From the NCBI GenBank assembly GCA_031287685.1, contig JAITSQ010000025.1, forward strand, positions 1-64,000: DNA of 64,000 bases. The letters run 5' to 3'. The DNA is from Clostridiales bacterium. GTDB taxonomy: Bacteria; Bacillota; Clostridia; Lachnospirales; WQUN01. The notes beneath the pieces were generated by a model that saw nothing but the letters and a program-made list of their open reading frames with translations, was not told the DNA's origin and made no database searches. The position numbers and the translations under genes were made by a program. Shown here piece by piece: positions 34,503 through 44,887 of the stretch. Each line of letters opens with the position of its first letter. Within the stretch, counting starts at the first letter, position 1.

Positions 34503-35786
34503 GTGACAGTTACTGTACAGGAGCTTCGGACTTTTCTGGGGGGGAGCGCGAAGGCCGCTGGAATGGTGCACGATTTGAAGGATATGGGCAAATTCGCCTT
34601 TATACGTCTGCGTATGGCGGACGGCGTTATCCAGTGCGTGTATAATTACGGTGAGGAGCGCGTGAGGCCGCGGCACGAGCAGGCGGTCGTCATAACCGGG
34701 GAGCTTGTGGAGGAGCCGCGTTCGCCGCACGGGTTTGAGCTTCGCGCGGAGGAAATAACGGTCTTGTCCGAACCCGCCTCCGAAGCGCCGGATTTAATCA
34801 AAAGCCGCGTGAAAACCGGCCTGGAGGCGGATTTGAAATACCGCGCGGCTTCTTTGCGAAACGACCGGCGCAGAGCGGCTTTCAGGATTCAGGCGGCGCT
34901 GGCGGGCGCTTTCCGCGCGTATTTGGCCGGAAACGGCTTCACTGAAATCTTTTCGCCGAAAATAGTCGCCGGGAGCGCCGAAGGCGGCGCGAACATATTC
35001 AAGCTCGAATATTTCGGCCAAAAGGCTTTCCTGGCGCAAAGCCCTCAGTTTTATAAACAGACGCTCGTGCCGGCTTTTCTGCGCGTGTTTGAGATAGCTC
35101 CGGTTTTCCGCGCGGAGAAACACGACACGCCGCGCCACTTGAACGAGTATATAAGCGTGGATTTTGAGATGGGCTTCATAGAGAGCTTCCGCGACGTATG
35201 CGAAATGGAGCGCGGGATGTTAAGTTACGCTTTCGATTACCTGCGGGAGAACTGCGCGGACAGCCTGTCCGCCTTAAAATGCGAGCTGCCGGAGGTCGGG
35301 GAGATTCCCTACGTCACTTTCCGGGAGGCCAAAGAGCGCGTGGCGGAGCGGTTCGGCCGCCGGATAAAGGACCCGCACGACCTTGAGCCGGAGGAGGAGC
35401 GCTTGATTTCCCAGATGTTTAAGGAGGATACGGGGAGCGATTTTGTTTTCGTGACCCATTATCCGGATAAGAAACGTCCGTTTTACGCCAAAAACTGCGC
35501 GGAGGACCCGAAGCTGACCGAAAGTTTCGACCTGCTTTATAAAGGTATGGAAATTACGACGGGCGGCCAGCGTATTCACGATTACGACGAGCAGACGGCC
35601 AAAATGGAGCGGAAGGGCCTTGTTCCCGCCGATTTTGAAAGTTTCCTGCAAATGCACAAATACGGCGCGCCGCCGCACGGCGGGCTGGGTATGGGCCTTG
35701 AGCGGCTTTGTATGAAGCTGTTCGACGACGACAACATAAGGTGGGACTCGATGTTTCCGAGGGATACGGGGCGGCTGGCCCCCTAA
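34503..35786 (+). CDS. aspS: Archaeal-type aspartyl-tRNA synthetase, likely non-discriminating
   Basis: The 427-residue class IIb synthetase has an N-terminal OB domain (1-95) and a catalytic core with motif 2 FRAEKHDTPRHLNEY and motif 3 GLGMGLERL. Motif 2 reads as AspRS and not AsnRS. Family knowledge: archaeal-type enzymes with Trp26/Lys85 are specific, while His/Pro at those places charge both tRNA-Asp and tRNA-Asn. Here the equivalents are His23 (GMVHDLKD) and Pro75 (PRSPHGFE), so I infer a non-discriminating enzyme. The GTG start has AAGGAGAGG upstream. gatC follows 16 bases later. Confidence 0.93.
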   Translation: MTVTVQELRTFLGGSAKAAGMVHDLKDMGKFAFIRLRMADGVIQCVYNYGEERVRPRHEQAVVITGELVEEPRSPHGFELRAEEITVLSEPASEAPDLIKSRVKTGLEADLKYRAASLRNDRRRAAFRIQAALAGAFRAYLAGNGFTEIFSPKIVAGSAEGGANIFKLEYFGQKAFLAQSPQFYKQTLVPAFLRVFEIAPVFRAEKHDTPRHLNEYISVDFEMGFIESFRDVCEMERGMLSYAFDYLRENCADSLSALKCELPEVGEIPYVTFREAKERVAERFGRRIKDPHDLEPEEERLISQMFKEDTGSDFVFVTHYPDKKRPFYAKNCAEDPKLTESFDLLYKGMEITTGGQRIHDYDEQTAKMERKGLVPADFESFLQMHKYGAPPHGGLGMGLERLCMKLFDDDNIRWDSMFPRDTGRLAP

Positions 35787-35802
35787 GACGACGAGGTGTA
35801 TA

Positions 35803-36099
35803 ATGGCTGAAAATCAAGTTGAAATAAACGACGAACTGATAGATTACCTGCAGGGGCTTATGCGCCTGCGCCTGACGGACGCGGAGCGCGAAAAGACCAA
35901 GGGGGACCTTAAAAAGGTTCTGGGCTATGTTTCCACGCTTTCGGACGCGCCGGATTACGAGGTCGCTTATAATTTCGCCGCTGAAGCGGATTTGCGGGAG
36001 GACGCGCCGAGCGGTTCCTTCCCCCGGGGGGAGATTCTGCGAAACGCGCCGAGGAAATCAGACGAGTATTTTAAGGCGGCCAAAGCGGTGGAGTCTTAG
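35803..36099 (+). CDS. gatC: Asp-tRNA(Asn)/Glu-tRNA(Gln) amidotransferase subunit C
   Basis: The 98-residue GatC ties GatA and GatB together. The pattern of an N-terminal helical stretch (ELIDYLQGLMRLRLTDAERE) and a C-terminal extended tail (GEILRNAPRKSDEYF) is typical. It lies between aspS and the SUFU-like gene in the same run. Confidence 0.93.
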   Translation: MAENQVEINDELIDYLQGLMRLRLTDAEREKTKGDLKKVLGYVSTLSDAPDYEVAYNFAAEADLREDAPSGSFPRGEILRNAPRKSDEYFKAAKAVES

Positions 36100-36113
36100 G
36101 AGCGTGTTGCGTT

Positions 36114-36800
36114 ATGGGAATTTTTGACAGGATAATCGGCGTTTTCGGAAAAAAGGACGCGTCCGAGATATATTTGTATTCCGAAAAGGAATGGGACGTC
36201 GTCGAGGGGCATATCTCCAAACGTTTCGGCGAATACGGAGCAGTGTTACACGAGATTGTTTCGCCCGATATACACGTGGATATTTACGCCGTCAAACCCA
36301 CGGCGGAGCGGAATTATTATACTCTGGTGACTATGGGCATGGGCGCGAGGAAAATGAACATCCCGAAGGAGCTTCGGAAACGCGGGCTCAACAGGGCGGA
36401 AGTTCTGATAACTATGCCGCCGGACTGGGAGATTAAAAATGAGGACGAAAAATGGTATTGGCCGATTCGCTGGCTGAAAATTCTGGCGAGGCTTCCCATT
36501 ACGCAAGATACTTGGCTGGGTTATGGGCACACCGTCCCGAACTTTGACGGGAAGCCTTTCGCCGAAAACACAGGGCTTTGCTGCGTTCTGCTGACTTTTC
36601 CGTATCACTTCGGTTCTGAAGCGTTTATTTGCAAACTCCCGAACGGGGAAGAAGTCAGATTTTACCAAATATTCCCGATTTATGAGGACGAGATGAATTT
36701 CAAACTGGAACACGACGCGGAATCGCTTGAGAAGCTGTTCGGCGAAAATTTTGATATGGTTCTCGACCTTTCGAGGGAAAGCGTTGTGAAGCGCGTTTGA
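36114..36800 (+). CDS. Suppressor-of-fused (SUFU) domain protein
   Basis: The 228-residue soluble protein carries a bacterial SUFU domain. Hallmarks are LVTMGMGARKMNIP, LITMPPDWEI, WYWPIRWLKILARLP and GYGHTVPN. Bacterial members are of unknown role and are often linked to immunity or polymorphic toxin loci. Here it interrupts gatC and gatA with gaps of 14 and 24 bases in the same direction, so it is likely co-transcribed with the amidotransferase. Confidence 0.9.
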   Translation: MGIFDRIIGVFGKKDASEIYLYSEKEWDVVEGHISKRFGEYGAVLHEIVSPDIHVDIYAVKPTAERNYYTLVTMGMGARKMNIPKELRKRGLNRAEVLITMPPDWEIKNEDEKWYWPIRWLKILARLPITQDTWLGYGHTVPNFDGKPFAENTGLCCVLLTFPYHFGSEAFICKLPNGEEVRFYQIFPIYEDEMNFKLEHDAESLEKLFGENFDMVLDLSRESVVKRV

Positions 36801-36824
36801 AGTTTAATTGAAGCAGGAGGGTTT

Positions 36825-38285
36825 ATGAAGACAGCGTTGCAAGCGGGACGAGCGATACGGGAGCGTAAAATAAGCGCGCCGGAGCTTCTGGAGGAAACCT
36901 TTAGAAACATAGATGAAAACGAGAAAAAAATACGCGCCTACACCCGCGTTTTTAAGGAAGAAGCGCGCGCGCGCGCGCGCGAAGTCCAGGCGAAAATTGA
37001 CGCGGGAGAGGAACTTTCGCCGCTGGCCGGCGTCCCTATGGGGATAAAGGACAACATTTCGACGAAGGACTTTGAGACAAGCTGCGCGTCTCGCTCACTT
37101 TCGGGCTATATACCCGCGTTTGACGCGACGGCGGCGGAGAGGCTGCGCGAGGCCGGGGCTGTGCTTGTCGGCAAATGCAATATGGACGAGTTTGCTATGG
37201 GCGGCTCGACGGAAACTTCGTTTTACGGTAAAACACGCAACCCGTGGGATTTGGGGCGGGTGCCGGGAGGCAGCTCCGGAGGCTCGGCGGCGGCCGTGGC
37301 GGCGGGGGAGGCGTTCTACACTCTTGGCAGTGATACGGGCGGCTCGATACGCCAGCCCTGCTCTTTCTGCGGCGTTTCGGGCATAAAGCCGACCTACGGC
37401 GCGGTCTCGCGCTGGGGGCTGGTGGCTTACGCGTCGTCGCTTGACCAGATAGGGCCGATAGGGCGGGACGTCGCCGACTGCGCCGAAGTATTGAAAATTA
37501 TCGCGGGGCACGACGGGAAGGACTCGACCTCTTCAAAAGCTCAGCTTAATTTGGGGGCTGAGGTTGACGTGAAGGGCCTTAAAATAGGCCTTCCGTCGGA
37601 ATATTTGTCTCGGGGCATAGACGGCGGGGTGCTTCGCGTCGTTAAGGAAACCGCCGGGATTTTTGAGGAAATGGGCGCGTCCGTTTCGGAGTTTGACTTC
37701 AAAACGCCGCGGCTCGCGGATTACGCCGCCGCCGCTTATTACGTCACGGCTTGCGCGGAGGCCAGCTCGAACCTTTCGCGTTACGACGGCGTGAAATACG
37801 GGTACGCCGCGCCGCCGCCGGAGGACGGCGAGGCTGACTTGGCCGAGCAGTATATACGCGCGCGGAGCGAGGGCTTCGGAATAGAGGTTAAGCGGCGGCT
37901 TATGCTCGGCGCGTTTGTGCTAAGCTCCGGTTTCTACGACGCGTACTACCGCAAGGCGCAAAAAGCGCGCGCGCTCCTTTCGGACGAGTGGGCCGGCGTT
38001 TTTGAAAAATTCGACGTCGTGTTAAGCCCGGTCGCGCCCACCGCCGCCTACAGGCTTGGCGAAAACGTGGACGACCCGCTCAAAATGCTTCTCGGAGACA
38101 TGTATACCGTGGCGGTGAATATGGCGGGGCTGCCGTCCGTGGCGGCGCCGGCTGGTTTTTCGGAGGGATTGCCCGTCGGGGTTCAGTTAATTGGAAAGAA
38201 ATTTTCCGAAAATACGCTTATAGAGGCCGCGAGAGCCTTTCAGGGGCGGACGGATTTCCACCTGAAATCCGCGCCGATTGTTTAG
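36825..38285 (+). CDS. gatA: Asp-tRNA(Asn)/Glu-tRNA(Gln) amidotransferase subunit A
   Basis: The 486-residue amidase subunit releases ammonia from glutamine. Ser-cisSer-Lys elements are visible: GIKDNI (Lys), GGSSGGSAAAVAAG and TGGSIRQP. Length is standard. AGGAGG precedes the ATG. gatB follows 14 bases after the stop. Confidence 0.97.
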   Translation: MKTALQAGRAIRERKISAPELLEETFRNIDENEKKIRAYTRVFKEEARARAREVQAKIDAGEELSPLAGVPMGIKDNISTKDFETSCASRSLSGYIPAFDATAAERLREAGAVLVGKCNMDEFAMGGSTETSFYGKTRNPWDLGRVPGGSSGGSAAAVAAGEAFYTLGSDTGGSIRQPCSFCGVSGIKPTYGAVSRWGLVAYASSLDQIGPIGRDVADCAEVLKIIAGHDGKDSTSSKAQLNLGAEVDVKGLKIGLPSEYLSRGIDGGVLRVVKETAGIFEEMGASVSEFDFKTPRLADYAAAAYYVTACAEASSNLSRYDGVKYGYAAPPPEDGEADLAEQYIRARSEGFGIEVKRRLMLGAFVLSSGFYDAYYRKAQKARALLSDEWAGVFEKFDVVLSPVAPTAAYRLGENVDDPLKMLLGDMYTVAVNMAGLPSVAAPAGFSEGLPVGVQLIGKKFSENTLIEAARAFQGRTDFHLKSAPIV

Positions 38286-38299
38286 GGAGGGCCGGAATT

Positions 38300-39727
38300 A
38301 TGGATTACGAAACGGTAGTTGGGCTTGAGGTTCACGTCGAGCTTGCCACGAAAACGAAAATTTTCTGCGGCTGCGGGACGGGGTTCGGCGCGGAGCCGAA
38401 TACGCAGGTTTGCCCGGTTTGCTCGGGCATGCCGGGGAGCCTGCCCGTGTTCAATAAGGAAGTGGCGCGGTTTGCGGCGCTGGCTGGCCTCGCGCTTAAT
38501 TGCGAGATAAACCGGCGGAACGTGTTCGACCGAAAAAACTATTTTTACCCGGATTTGCCTAAGGCGTACCAGATTTCACAGTTGTATCAGCCGATTTGCC
38601 GAAACGGATTCCTTGAGATAGGCGGCGGCAAAAAAATCGGCATACACGAAATCCATATGGAGGAGGACGCGGGCAAGCTCCTGCACGATCCGTGGGAGGA
38701 CTGCAGCAATATCGACTATAACCGCTGCGGCGTGCCGCTTATAGAAATAGTGAGCGAGCCGGATTTCCGCTCGGCGGGAGAGGTCGTCGATTATCTTGAG
38801 CGGCTCCGGGAGATACTGCTGTATCTCGGCGTGTCGGACTGCAAGATGCAGGAGGGTTCTATGCGCGCGGATATAAACCTGTCGGTGCGCCCGAGCGGCG
38901 CGGCGGAATTCGGCGTGCGCACGGAAATGAAAAACATGAACTCCTTCAAGGCGATTTACCGCGCGGTGGAGTTTGAGGCGAAGCGTCAGACCGAGCTTAT
39001 AGACGCGGGCGGCCGCGTCACCCAGGAGACGCGCCGCTGGGACGACAACAAGGAAGCGTCGTTCTCTATGCGGAGCAAGGAAAACGCCCAGGATTACCGG
39101 TATTTTCCCGACCCGGACCTGCTGGCGCTCGATTTGAGCGAGGAATTTATAGAGGAAATCCGCGCGAATATGCCGGAGAGCGCCGCGAGCAAGCGAAGCC
39201 GCTTCACGGGGGAGCTGGGCCTGTCCGCTTACGACGCGGGCGTCTTGACCGCAGAGAAGCCGCTGTGCGACCTTTTCGAGCGCACAAGCGCCCTGTGCGG
39301 CAACCCCAAAGAGGCGGCAAACCTCATAATCGTTGAAATCTGCCGGCTTATCAAGGAGGACGCGGCCACCACGGAGGACGCCTGCCGCCGCGTCGCGCCG
39401 GAAAGCCTGGCCGCGCTGATAAAAATGATTACCGGCGGGGAAATTAACCGAACCGTCGGAAAGGACGCGCTGGCGGCCATTTTTAGGGAACAGGCCGACC
39501 CGGAGGAGTACGTGCGGGAGCGTAACCTGCTTATCGTAAACGACGCGGGGCTGATAGACGAAGTTATAGACAGGGTATTGGAGGCGAACGAGAAATCCGT
39601 CGCGGATTTCCGAGCGGGCAAGGAAAAGGCGTTCGGCTTTCTGGTCGGCCAGGCGATGAAAGAGCTTAAGGGCACGGCTAACCCCGGCGCGGTGAACGGC
39701 GCGCTGAAAAAAAGGCTGGGGCAGTGA
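38300..39727 (+). CDS. gatB: Asp-tRNA(Asn)/Glu-tRNA(Gln) amidotransferase subunit B
   Basis: The 475-residue subunit binds and activates the mischarged tRNA. Signatures: GLEVHVELATKTK, the zinc cysteines (FCGCG and CPVCSGMPGSLP), RKNYFYPDLPKAYQISQ, and a C-terminal YqeY-like tail. The last codons run into a terminator shared with the convergent kinase gene. Confidence 0.97.
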   Translation: MDYETVVGLEVHVELATKTKIFCGCGTGFGAEPNTQVCPVCSGMPGSLPVFNKEVARFAALAGLALNCEINRRNVFDRKNYFYPDLPKAYQISQLYQPICRNGFLEIGGGKKIGIHEIHMEEDAGKLLHDPWEDCSNIDYNRCGVPLIEIVSEPDFRSAGEVVDYLERLREILLYLGVSDCKMQEGSMRADINLSVRPSGAAEFGVRTEMKNMNSFKAIYRAVEFEAKRQTELIDAGGRVTQETRRWDDNKEASFSMRSKENAQDYRYFPDPDLLALDLSEEFIEEIRANMPESAASKRSRFTGELGLSAYDAGVLTAEKPLCDLFERTSALCGNPKEAANLIIVEICRLIKEDAATTEDACRRVAPESLAALIKMITGGEINRTVGKDALAAIFREQADPEEYVRERNLLIVNDAGLIDEVIDRVLEANEKSVADFRAGKEKAFGFLVGQAMKELKGTANPGAVNGALKKRLGQ

Positions 39728-39756
39728 GGTAACCCCTCACATTCCCAGCCTTTTTC
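39707..39756. terminator. Nested bidirectional terminator, gatB / histidine kinase
   Basis: AAAAAGGCTGGG and CCCAGCCTTTTT pair around an inner GTGAGG/CCTCAC hairpin. The structure covers the 3' ends of both convergent genes, with T-runs on both strands. Confidence 0.88.
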
Positions 39757-42700
39757 TTTCCCGTTTTCCTTGTTTCAGGTATTTTTCCAGCTTGTCGCCC
39801 ATTTTGTCGAAATTGATGGGCTTGCTCAAATGGTCGTTCATACCGGCGTTCAGGCATTTTTCGATGTCCTCCCGCATAACGTTGGCGGTCAGGGCCACTA
39901 TGGGGATTTTTTTCGCCCAAGGGAAATCCGACGCGCGGATTTTTTCAGTGGCTTCGTAGCCGCTCATAACGGGCATTTGAATGTCCATGAAAATCATATC
40001 GAAATTCGGCTCAGCCGTGAAAAGCTTCACTGCCTCCGCCCCGTTTTCGGCGGTTTTTATCTCAAGGTTCGTCTCCTCAAGCAGGGATATGACGATTTCC
40101 CGGTTGACCTCCACGTCGTCAACAAGAAGCAGCTTATAACCGGAAAAATCACGGATTTTTTGCGAAAATCCGAAAGAGTCGTCGTAGGAGGAGCTTAGGC
40201 TTTCGTTTATGCAGTCCATAATCGCGGAGGCGAAAATCGGTTTGGGCAGGAATTTATCCACCCCCGAGCTTTTCGCGTCAACTTGTATGCTATGCCACTC
40301 GACGGCGGAAATCATCACCACGACGGCGGTGCTGCCCGACGCGCGGCGGATATGGCGCGAAAGGGCAAGCCCGTCAAGCTCTCCTTTAAGGCGATAGTCG
40401 ATAAAATACATATCATAGCTGTTTTTATTTATAAGCGAGACGGCCTCTTTTGAATCAGAAGCGGCGTCAAAGTTTATGCTGAGGTTTTCGGCCGTTTCGT
40501 GGAACTGGGCCAGCACCGCCTCGTCGTCGTCAACCACAAGGGCTTTCAGGTTTTCGGAGGTGATTTCGGCGGGCAGGAGGCGCTTATCCTCTTTTGAGCT
40601 TTGGCGGAACCGCGCGGTGAAGCTGAACGTCGAGCCTTTGCCGGGTTCGGACTCAAGCCAGATTTCCCCTCCCATCATCTCAACGATAGTTTTTGAAATG
40701 GCCAGGCCAAGGCCGGTGCCGCCGTAGTTTCGCGCGGTGGAGTTGTCGCCCTGCTCAAACTTGGTGAACATAAGTTTCTGGGCGGATTTGCTTATGCCGA
40801 TGCCGTCGTCCTTAACGTCGAACCGGATAAGGCTCGTCGGAGCCTCCTCAAGCAGGCTGGCCGACAGGCTGATGTTGCCGCCGTCCGGCGTGAACTTCAT
40901 AGCGTTTGAAAGCAGGTTCGTCAGCACCTGCGTAAGGTGCGACTCGTCCCCGTAAAGCGCCGCCGGTATGTTGCTGTCAATGGTTGAGCTAAAATTCTGG
41001 CGTTTTTCTTCCATGTAAATGGATATGTTGAGCACGGAGCGGTTGATAGCCTGCGCAAGAGAAAAAGTGTCATAGTAAAGCGACATTTTATTGGCTTCTA
41101 TCTTAGCCATATCGAGAATATCATTTATTACGCTTAGAAGATGCTTTGACGCGCCCTCGATTTTTTTGAGGCACTCGTTGCGCCGCTCAAGGTCGTTCGT
41201 ATTGCGGGAAATAACGGTCATGCCTATGACGGTGTTAAGCGGCGTGCGGATTTCGTGGCTCATATTCGCCAAAAACTCGCTCTTGGCTTTGTTGGCGGCC
41301 TCGGCGGCGACCTTCGCGTTGGTGAGCGCGGTGACGTCTCTTAAAAGCAGAGTGACGCAGGAGACTTTGTCGCACATTCGGCGCATAGTCAGGTCATACG
41401 AAAACATTGTCTTTTCCGGCCCGACGAGGTTAATGTCCGCGGAGAAAGACGCGTTTTCCAGCGCGTCGTCAAAAAGGGCCTCCGCCGCCGGCGGCAGGCT
41501 GATTTCCTGGCCGGAGGAAACAAGCAGCGCAATCATGGACTTGCTGCTTCCGTTGATTTCGTGCCGCGCCAGAAATTCCCCCATAGCCTTATTGTGGTAA
41601 AGCAGGTTTTTATGAGTGTCAAACATGGCGAAGGCCGCCGACAGGCAGTCAAAGTGAAAACAGAACAAATCGGCCATTTCGTTTACGCCGACCATAATCC
41701 GCTGATAATCACCCTTGAAGCCCTCCGTCTCCGCGCGGGAGGAAAAGCGCCCCTCCCGCAGGTCGCCGGTTATGCGCGCGGCGGAGCCTATAAGGCCGTG
41801 GACGGCCAGCGCCATAGATGAAAAAGTCCGGCTGAGCAGGCCGATTTCGTCGTCACGCTTGTCCGTTTCGGACTCATTGGTAAAATCGAAGGAACCCTCC
41901 GCGAGCTTTTCCACGCGGCTCATAACAAGCCCCAAGGGGACTTCCAGCAATTTATTGAGAACGACGCTTAAAACGATCATCGCCAGCGACACGCCGAAAA
42001 CGGAGATGATTACGCTCAGCGCGAGAGTCCTTTGTATGGTTTCGGCCAGCTCGCTTCGAGGCAGCTCGACGGAGAGCGCCCATTTCGTGCCGCGGATAGG
42101 GGAGTAGGCGATATACTCGGGCGCGCCGCTGTCGTCCACAAGGCTGGAGGCGGCGGCCCCGCGAGTCATCATATAAAGAGCGTCGTGCTCCTCCCCGCTT
42201 TCCCCGAACAGGCCCTCCGCCGAAACCCCCTCCTTCAGGAGGGGGGAGGCGTTCCGCTTGCTGGCGATAATCTTGCCGTTTTCGTCCACAATCCGCGCGA
42301 AGACGTTCGTGCCTATATTGATGCCGACCAGAACGTCGTCTATAACGTCGTAGCTGTACGCGCCCATAATATAGCCGCCGGGCGCGCCGCCGTCCCGCTT
42401 GACGGGCGTGCCGACTAAGATTTCGTGAACGCCTCTGTTGGTAAAATCCTCAACGGCGAGGCTCTCGGTTTCGTCGATGACGCCTTTTATTTTCAGGCTT
42501 CGGACGGAGGAAGGGGCGTCGGGGCTGCCGGAGTTAAACGCGCCGTCAGCGTCGTAAAGGCCTATCCAGTTAAGCTCCACGCCCGCCTTAAAGTAGGCGA
42601 GCGCGCGTCCCTGGCTCTCCGCAGCGGAATCCGCCCGGGTAAAGGCCTCGTTATCGGCCAGCATTACGAAACGGTCGGTGAAAGTATGCAGGTTCGCCTC

Positions 42701-42883
42701 TATGTCCTTGGCGGAGGCCTTGGCTATGGGCTGAAGTATTTTAAGCATCACGCGGTCCATAAGGTTATTGGTCAGCCGCATCGTCACGGCGACTATGCCT
42801 CCGGTCAGCAGGAGCAGCGTAAGTATCACGGCGGACATTATCTTTGTCGTAATTTTTTTTCCGGCGAACCGTAAAAATTTCAA
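39737..42883 (-). CDS. Hybrid sensor histidine kinase with two receivers
   Basis: The 1048-residue membrane sensor is built as follows: TM1 (about 13-35), extracellular Cache-like sensor (36-285), TM2 (about 290-312), HAMP (about 313-370), PAS-like region (405-520), HisKA with [12 protein letters not shown] (phospho-His), HATPase with [14 protein letters not shown] and [11 protein letters not shown]1 (FIDYRL) and REC2 ([14 protein letters not shown]). No phosphotransfer domain or DNA-binding partner adjoins. It is divergent from a sugar ABC transporter, so it may sense the same nutrient, but this is inference. Confidence 0.93.
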   Translation of the reverse strand: MKFLRFAGKKITTKIMSAVILTLLLLTGGIVAVTMRLTNNLMDRVMLKILQPIAKASAKDIEANLHTFTDRFVMLADNEAFTRADSAAESQGRALAYFKAGVELNWIGLYDADGAFNSGSPDAPSSVRSLKIKGVIDETESLAVEDFTNRGVHEILVGTPVKRDGGAPGGYIMGAYSYDVIDDVLVGINIGTNVFARIVDENGKIIASKRNASPLLKEGVSAEGLFGESGEEHDALYMMTRGAAASSLVDDSGAPEYIAYSPIRGTKWALSVELPRSELAETIQRTLALSVIISVFGVSLAMIVLSVVLNKLLEVPLGLVMSRVEKLAEGSFDFTNESETDKRDDEIGLLSRTFSSMALAVHGLIGSAARITGDLREGRFSSRAETEGFKGDYQRIMVGVNEMADLFCFHFDCLSAAFAMFDTHKNLLYHNKAMGEFLARHEINGSSKSMIALLVSSGQEISLPPAAEALFDDALENASFSADINLVGPEKTMFSYDLTMRRMCDKVSCVTLLLRDVTALTNAKVAAEAANKAKSEFLANMSHEIRTPLNTVIGMTVISRNTNDLERRNECLKKIEGASKHLLSVINDILDMAKIEANKMSLYYDTFSLAQAINRSVLNISIYMEEKRQNFSSTIDSNIPAALYGDESHLTQVLTNLLSNAMKFTPDGGNISLSASLLEEAPTSLIRFDVKDDGIGISKSAQKLMFTKFEQGDNSTARNYGGTGLGLAISKTIVEMMGGEIWLESEPGKGSTFSFTARFRQSSKEDKRLLPAEITSENLKALVVDDDEAVLAQFHETAENLSINFDAASDSKEAVSLINKNSYDMYFIDYRLKGELDGLALSRHIRRASGSTAVVVMISAVEWHSIQVDAKSSGVDKFLPKPIFASAIMDCINESLSSSYDDSFGFSQKIRDFSGYKLLLVDDVEVNREIVISLLEETNLEIKTAENGAEAVKLFTAEPNFDMIFMDIQMPVMSGYEATEKIRASDFPWAKKIPIVALTANVMREDIEKCLNAGMNDHLSKPINFDKMGDKLEKYLKQGKRERKRLGM

Positions 42884-43205
42884 GGGGAAAACCTCCCAGC
42901 ACTATAGTGGCGCTTTGAGCGTTGAAGCGCAAAAAGCGAAATTTCAAGCATAAAAATATTATACACCAATTTTTTAGCAATTTCCAGAAAAAAATTGACT
43001 TTTTATTAAAAGCATGGTAACATAGCTGTAACGCGGGTTTTTTACATTAGATTTACGCGGCGCGCGCAAGGCATTGAAAACGCAAAAATTTGAAAAGGGG
43101 GTTTGCTTAATTTTATTAAGTAATTTTCACTTCGTATAATTTTTCGCGCCGCGAAGCAAATTATCTTAAAAAAAACGGAAATTTGAATTGGAGGAGTTTA
43201 TCACA
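42884..43205 (+). other. Divergent intergenic region, kinase / sugar transporter
   Basis: This stretch holds the transporter promoter at 42995-43023 and a ~175-base leader that is AT-rich. A TGAAAACG half-site (from about 43075) is like part of a catabolite-response element but mismatched in the other half. No gene seen. Confidence 0.5.
42995..43023 (+). promoter_or_regulatory. Promoter of the sugar ABC transporter
   Basis: TTGACT (42995-43000) and TAACAT (43018-43023), 17-base spacer, giving a long 5' leader. Confidence 0.6.
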
Positions 43206-44654
43206 ATGAAAAGAGGTAAATTTTTAAGGGCGCTTTCGTCGGGGCTGGCGGCTTCGATTATGGCGCTTTCGCTTGGCGCGTGCGCGCCGAAAAGCACTGA
43301 GCAGAGCGGCGGCCCGAGCGGCAACCCTTCGGCGCCCGAGGCGCCGAAGCCTTCGACCGGCGTGACGGATACGGTGCCCGTAGACCTGCCGAACAATCAG
43401 CTGGCTTATAAAGGCAAACTCAGTTTCGCGCATTTCTCAAGCGCGGAGGAGGAGAGAGGCGGTTCCGCGGAAGCCACCGCGATGCGCGCCGTTATCGCCG
43501 AGTGGAAGAAGGTCCACACGGACGTCAACCTTGACGAGAACGTGCTGGCCAATAACGAATACAAAGACAAAATAGCCGCTTTGGGCGCGGCGAACGACTT
43601 GCCCGATATGTTCATTATCCAGGGCATGAATACCCGCCAGTGGGCGCGCCAGGGGCTTCTTTACGACTTGAGCCAGCCGATTGCGGATTCTCCCTACGCG
43701 GCGGATTATCACCTGAACAAGCTTTATCCCTTCACTGGCGACGACGGGGCTTATTACGCTTTGCCGGCATTGGCGGAGGGCACTTGCTCCGTTGTGCTCT
43801 ACAACAAGCAAATGTGGGCCGACGCGGGCTTTGACAAGTTCCCCGACAACTGGGACGACGTTATTTCAGCCGCGCAGGGCTATTTTAAGGACAACGACAA
43901 GGACGCGATCGCTTTCGGCAACGGCAGCAAATGGCAAATCAACTCGACCTTCCTTGACGTAATCGGCGACCGCTTCACCGGCGGGGACTGGTATAAATCC
44001 ATAATCGAAAAGAAAGGCGCGAAGTTTACCGACCCGGAATTCGTGCAGGCGCTTGAGTTCACCAAAAAGATTTTCAGCCCGGAAACCGGCGTGTTCAACG
44101 GGGATTTTAACGCGGTTACGAATGAGGACGCGCGCGAGTATTTCCTGGCGGGAGACGCGGCCGCCTTTATCGGCGGCAAATGGGACGTTTCCTATATCCG
44201 CACCGCCGCCGAGCAGAGCGGTATGATTGACGACATCGGCTTCGCGCTGATTCCGCAGCCGGAAGGCGCTACGAAGTCTTTTAATACCCACGCCACCGGG
44301 CAAGGCTACGGCGTAGCCATAAGCGCCAAAACGGCGGAGGACCCCGACAAGCTGGCGGCGGCGCTTGACTTGGCGTATCAGCTGACGGGCAAGCCGTTCG
44401 CGGTTTATCTGGCGCAGAACTTCGCCGAAACGAGCTTCACGGACCCCGGCGAAGTTGACCTCAGCAAGTTTAACCAGTTTACCCAGGATTATTATCATTT
44501 TTATGACAATACGGGCTGCGAAATTTACGACAGTTACCTCACCGGAGCGATTTGGGACGTTATGAACACTGGCTTGCAGGAAATGCTTAACGGCAACAAG
44601 GATCCGCAGGCGTTGGCTGCCGAATCTCAGAAAGCCTATGAGGAATCGTACTAA
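43206..44654 (+). CDS. Sugar ABC transporter substrate-binding lipoprotein
   Basis: The 482-residue family 1 solute-binding lipoprotein has a signal peptide with lipobox SLGAC and a Ser/Pro/Gly-rich linker. The binding domain shows DLPDMFIIQGMNTRQWARQG-type and AAFIGGKWDVSYI elements. It probably binds oligosaccharides (CUT1 importer type). ATG 43206 follows GGAGGAG by about 10 bases. Two permease genes follow, separated by a stable hairpin. Confidence 0.92.
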   Translation: MKRGKFLRALSSGLAASIMALSLGACAPKSTEQSGGPSGNPSAPEAPKPSTGVTDTVPVDLPNNQLAYKGKLSFAHFSSAEEERGGSAEATAMRAVIAEWKKVHTDVNLDENVLANNEYKDKIAALGAANDLPDMFIIQGMNTRQWARQGLLYDLSQPIADSPYAADYHLNKLYPFTGDDGAYYALPALAEGTCSVVLYNKQMWADAGFDKFPDNWDDVISAAQGYFKDNDKDAIAFGNGSKWQINSTFLDVIGDRFTGGDWYKSIIEKKGAKFTDPEFVQALEFTKKIFSPETGVFNGDFNAVTNEDAREYFLAGDAAAFIGGKWDVSYIRTAAEQSGMIDDIGFALIPQPEGATKSFNTHATGQGYGVAISAKTAEDPDKLAAALDLAYQLTGKPFAVYLAQNFAETSFTDPGEVDLSKFNQFTQDYYHFYDNTGCEIYDSYLTGAIWDVMNTGLQEMLNGNKDPQALAAESQKAYEESY

Positions 44655-44693
44655 AATTTATAAATTTATTGTAAACTTATAACGAAATTTTAA

Positions 44694-44727
44694 GTATTTC
44701 CCCTTCCGGCGGCGGGAGGGGAAATAC
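44694..44727 (+). promoter_or_regulatory. Intercistronic mRNA hairpin
   Basis: GTATTTCCCCTTCC pairs with GGGAGGGGAAATAC (14 bp, one G-T). No T-run follows, so it likely stabilises the binding-protein mRNA and lowers permease expression. The 233-base gap holds no gene. Confidence 0.7.
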
Positions 44728-44887
44728 CCGCGTTCGTCCGCGCCACGCGTTTTCGGCGGCTTACGCTTCAGGGCTTATCGCAAGTATTCCGCGCTGAAAA
44801 CGGCGCGGGCTTTGCTATAGGCGCTGAAGCGGCGCGGAAGGCCGCCGGGTCGATGTCTCAAATACATATATAAAGGAGGCTTCAGCA

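Noticed and set aside
43070-43090. Catabolite-response element before the sugar transporter
   Set aside because: TGAAAACG matches one half but at least three positions of the other half differ.
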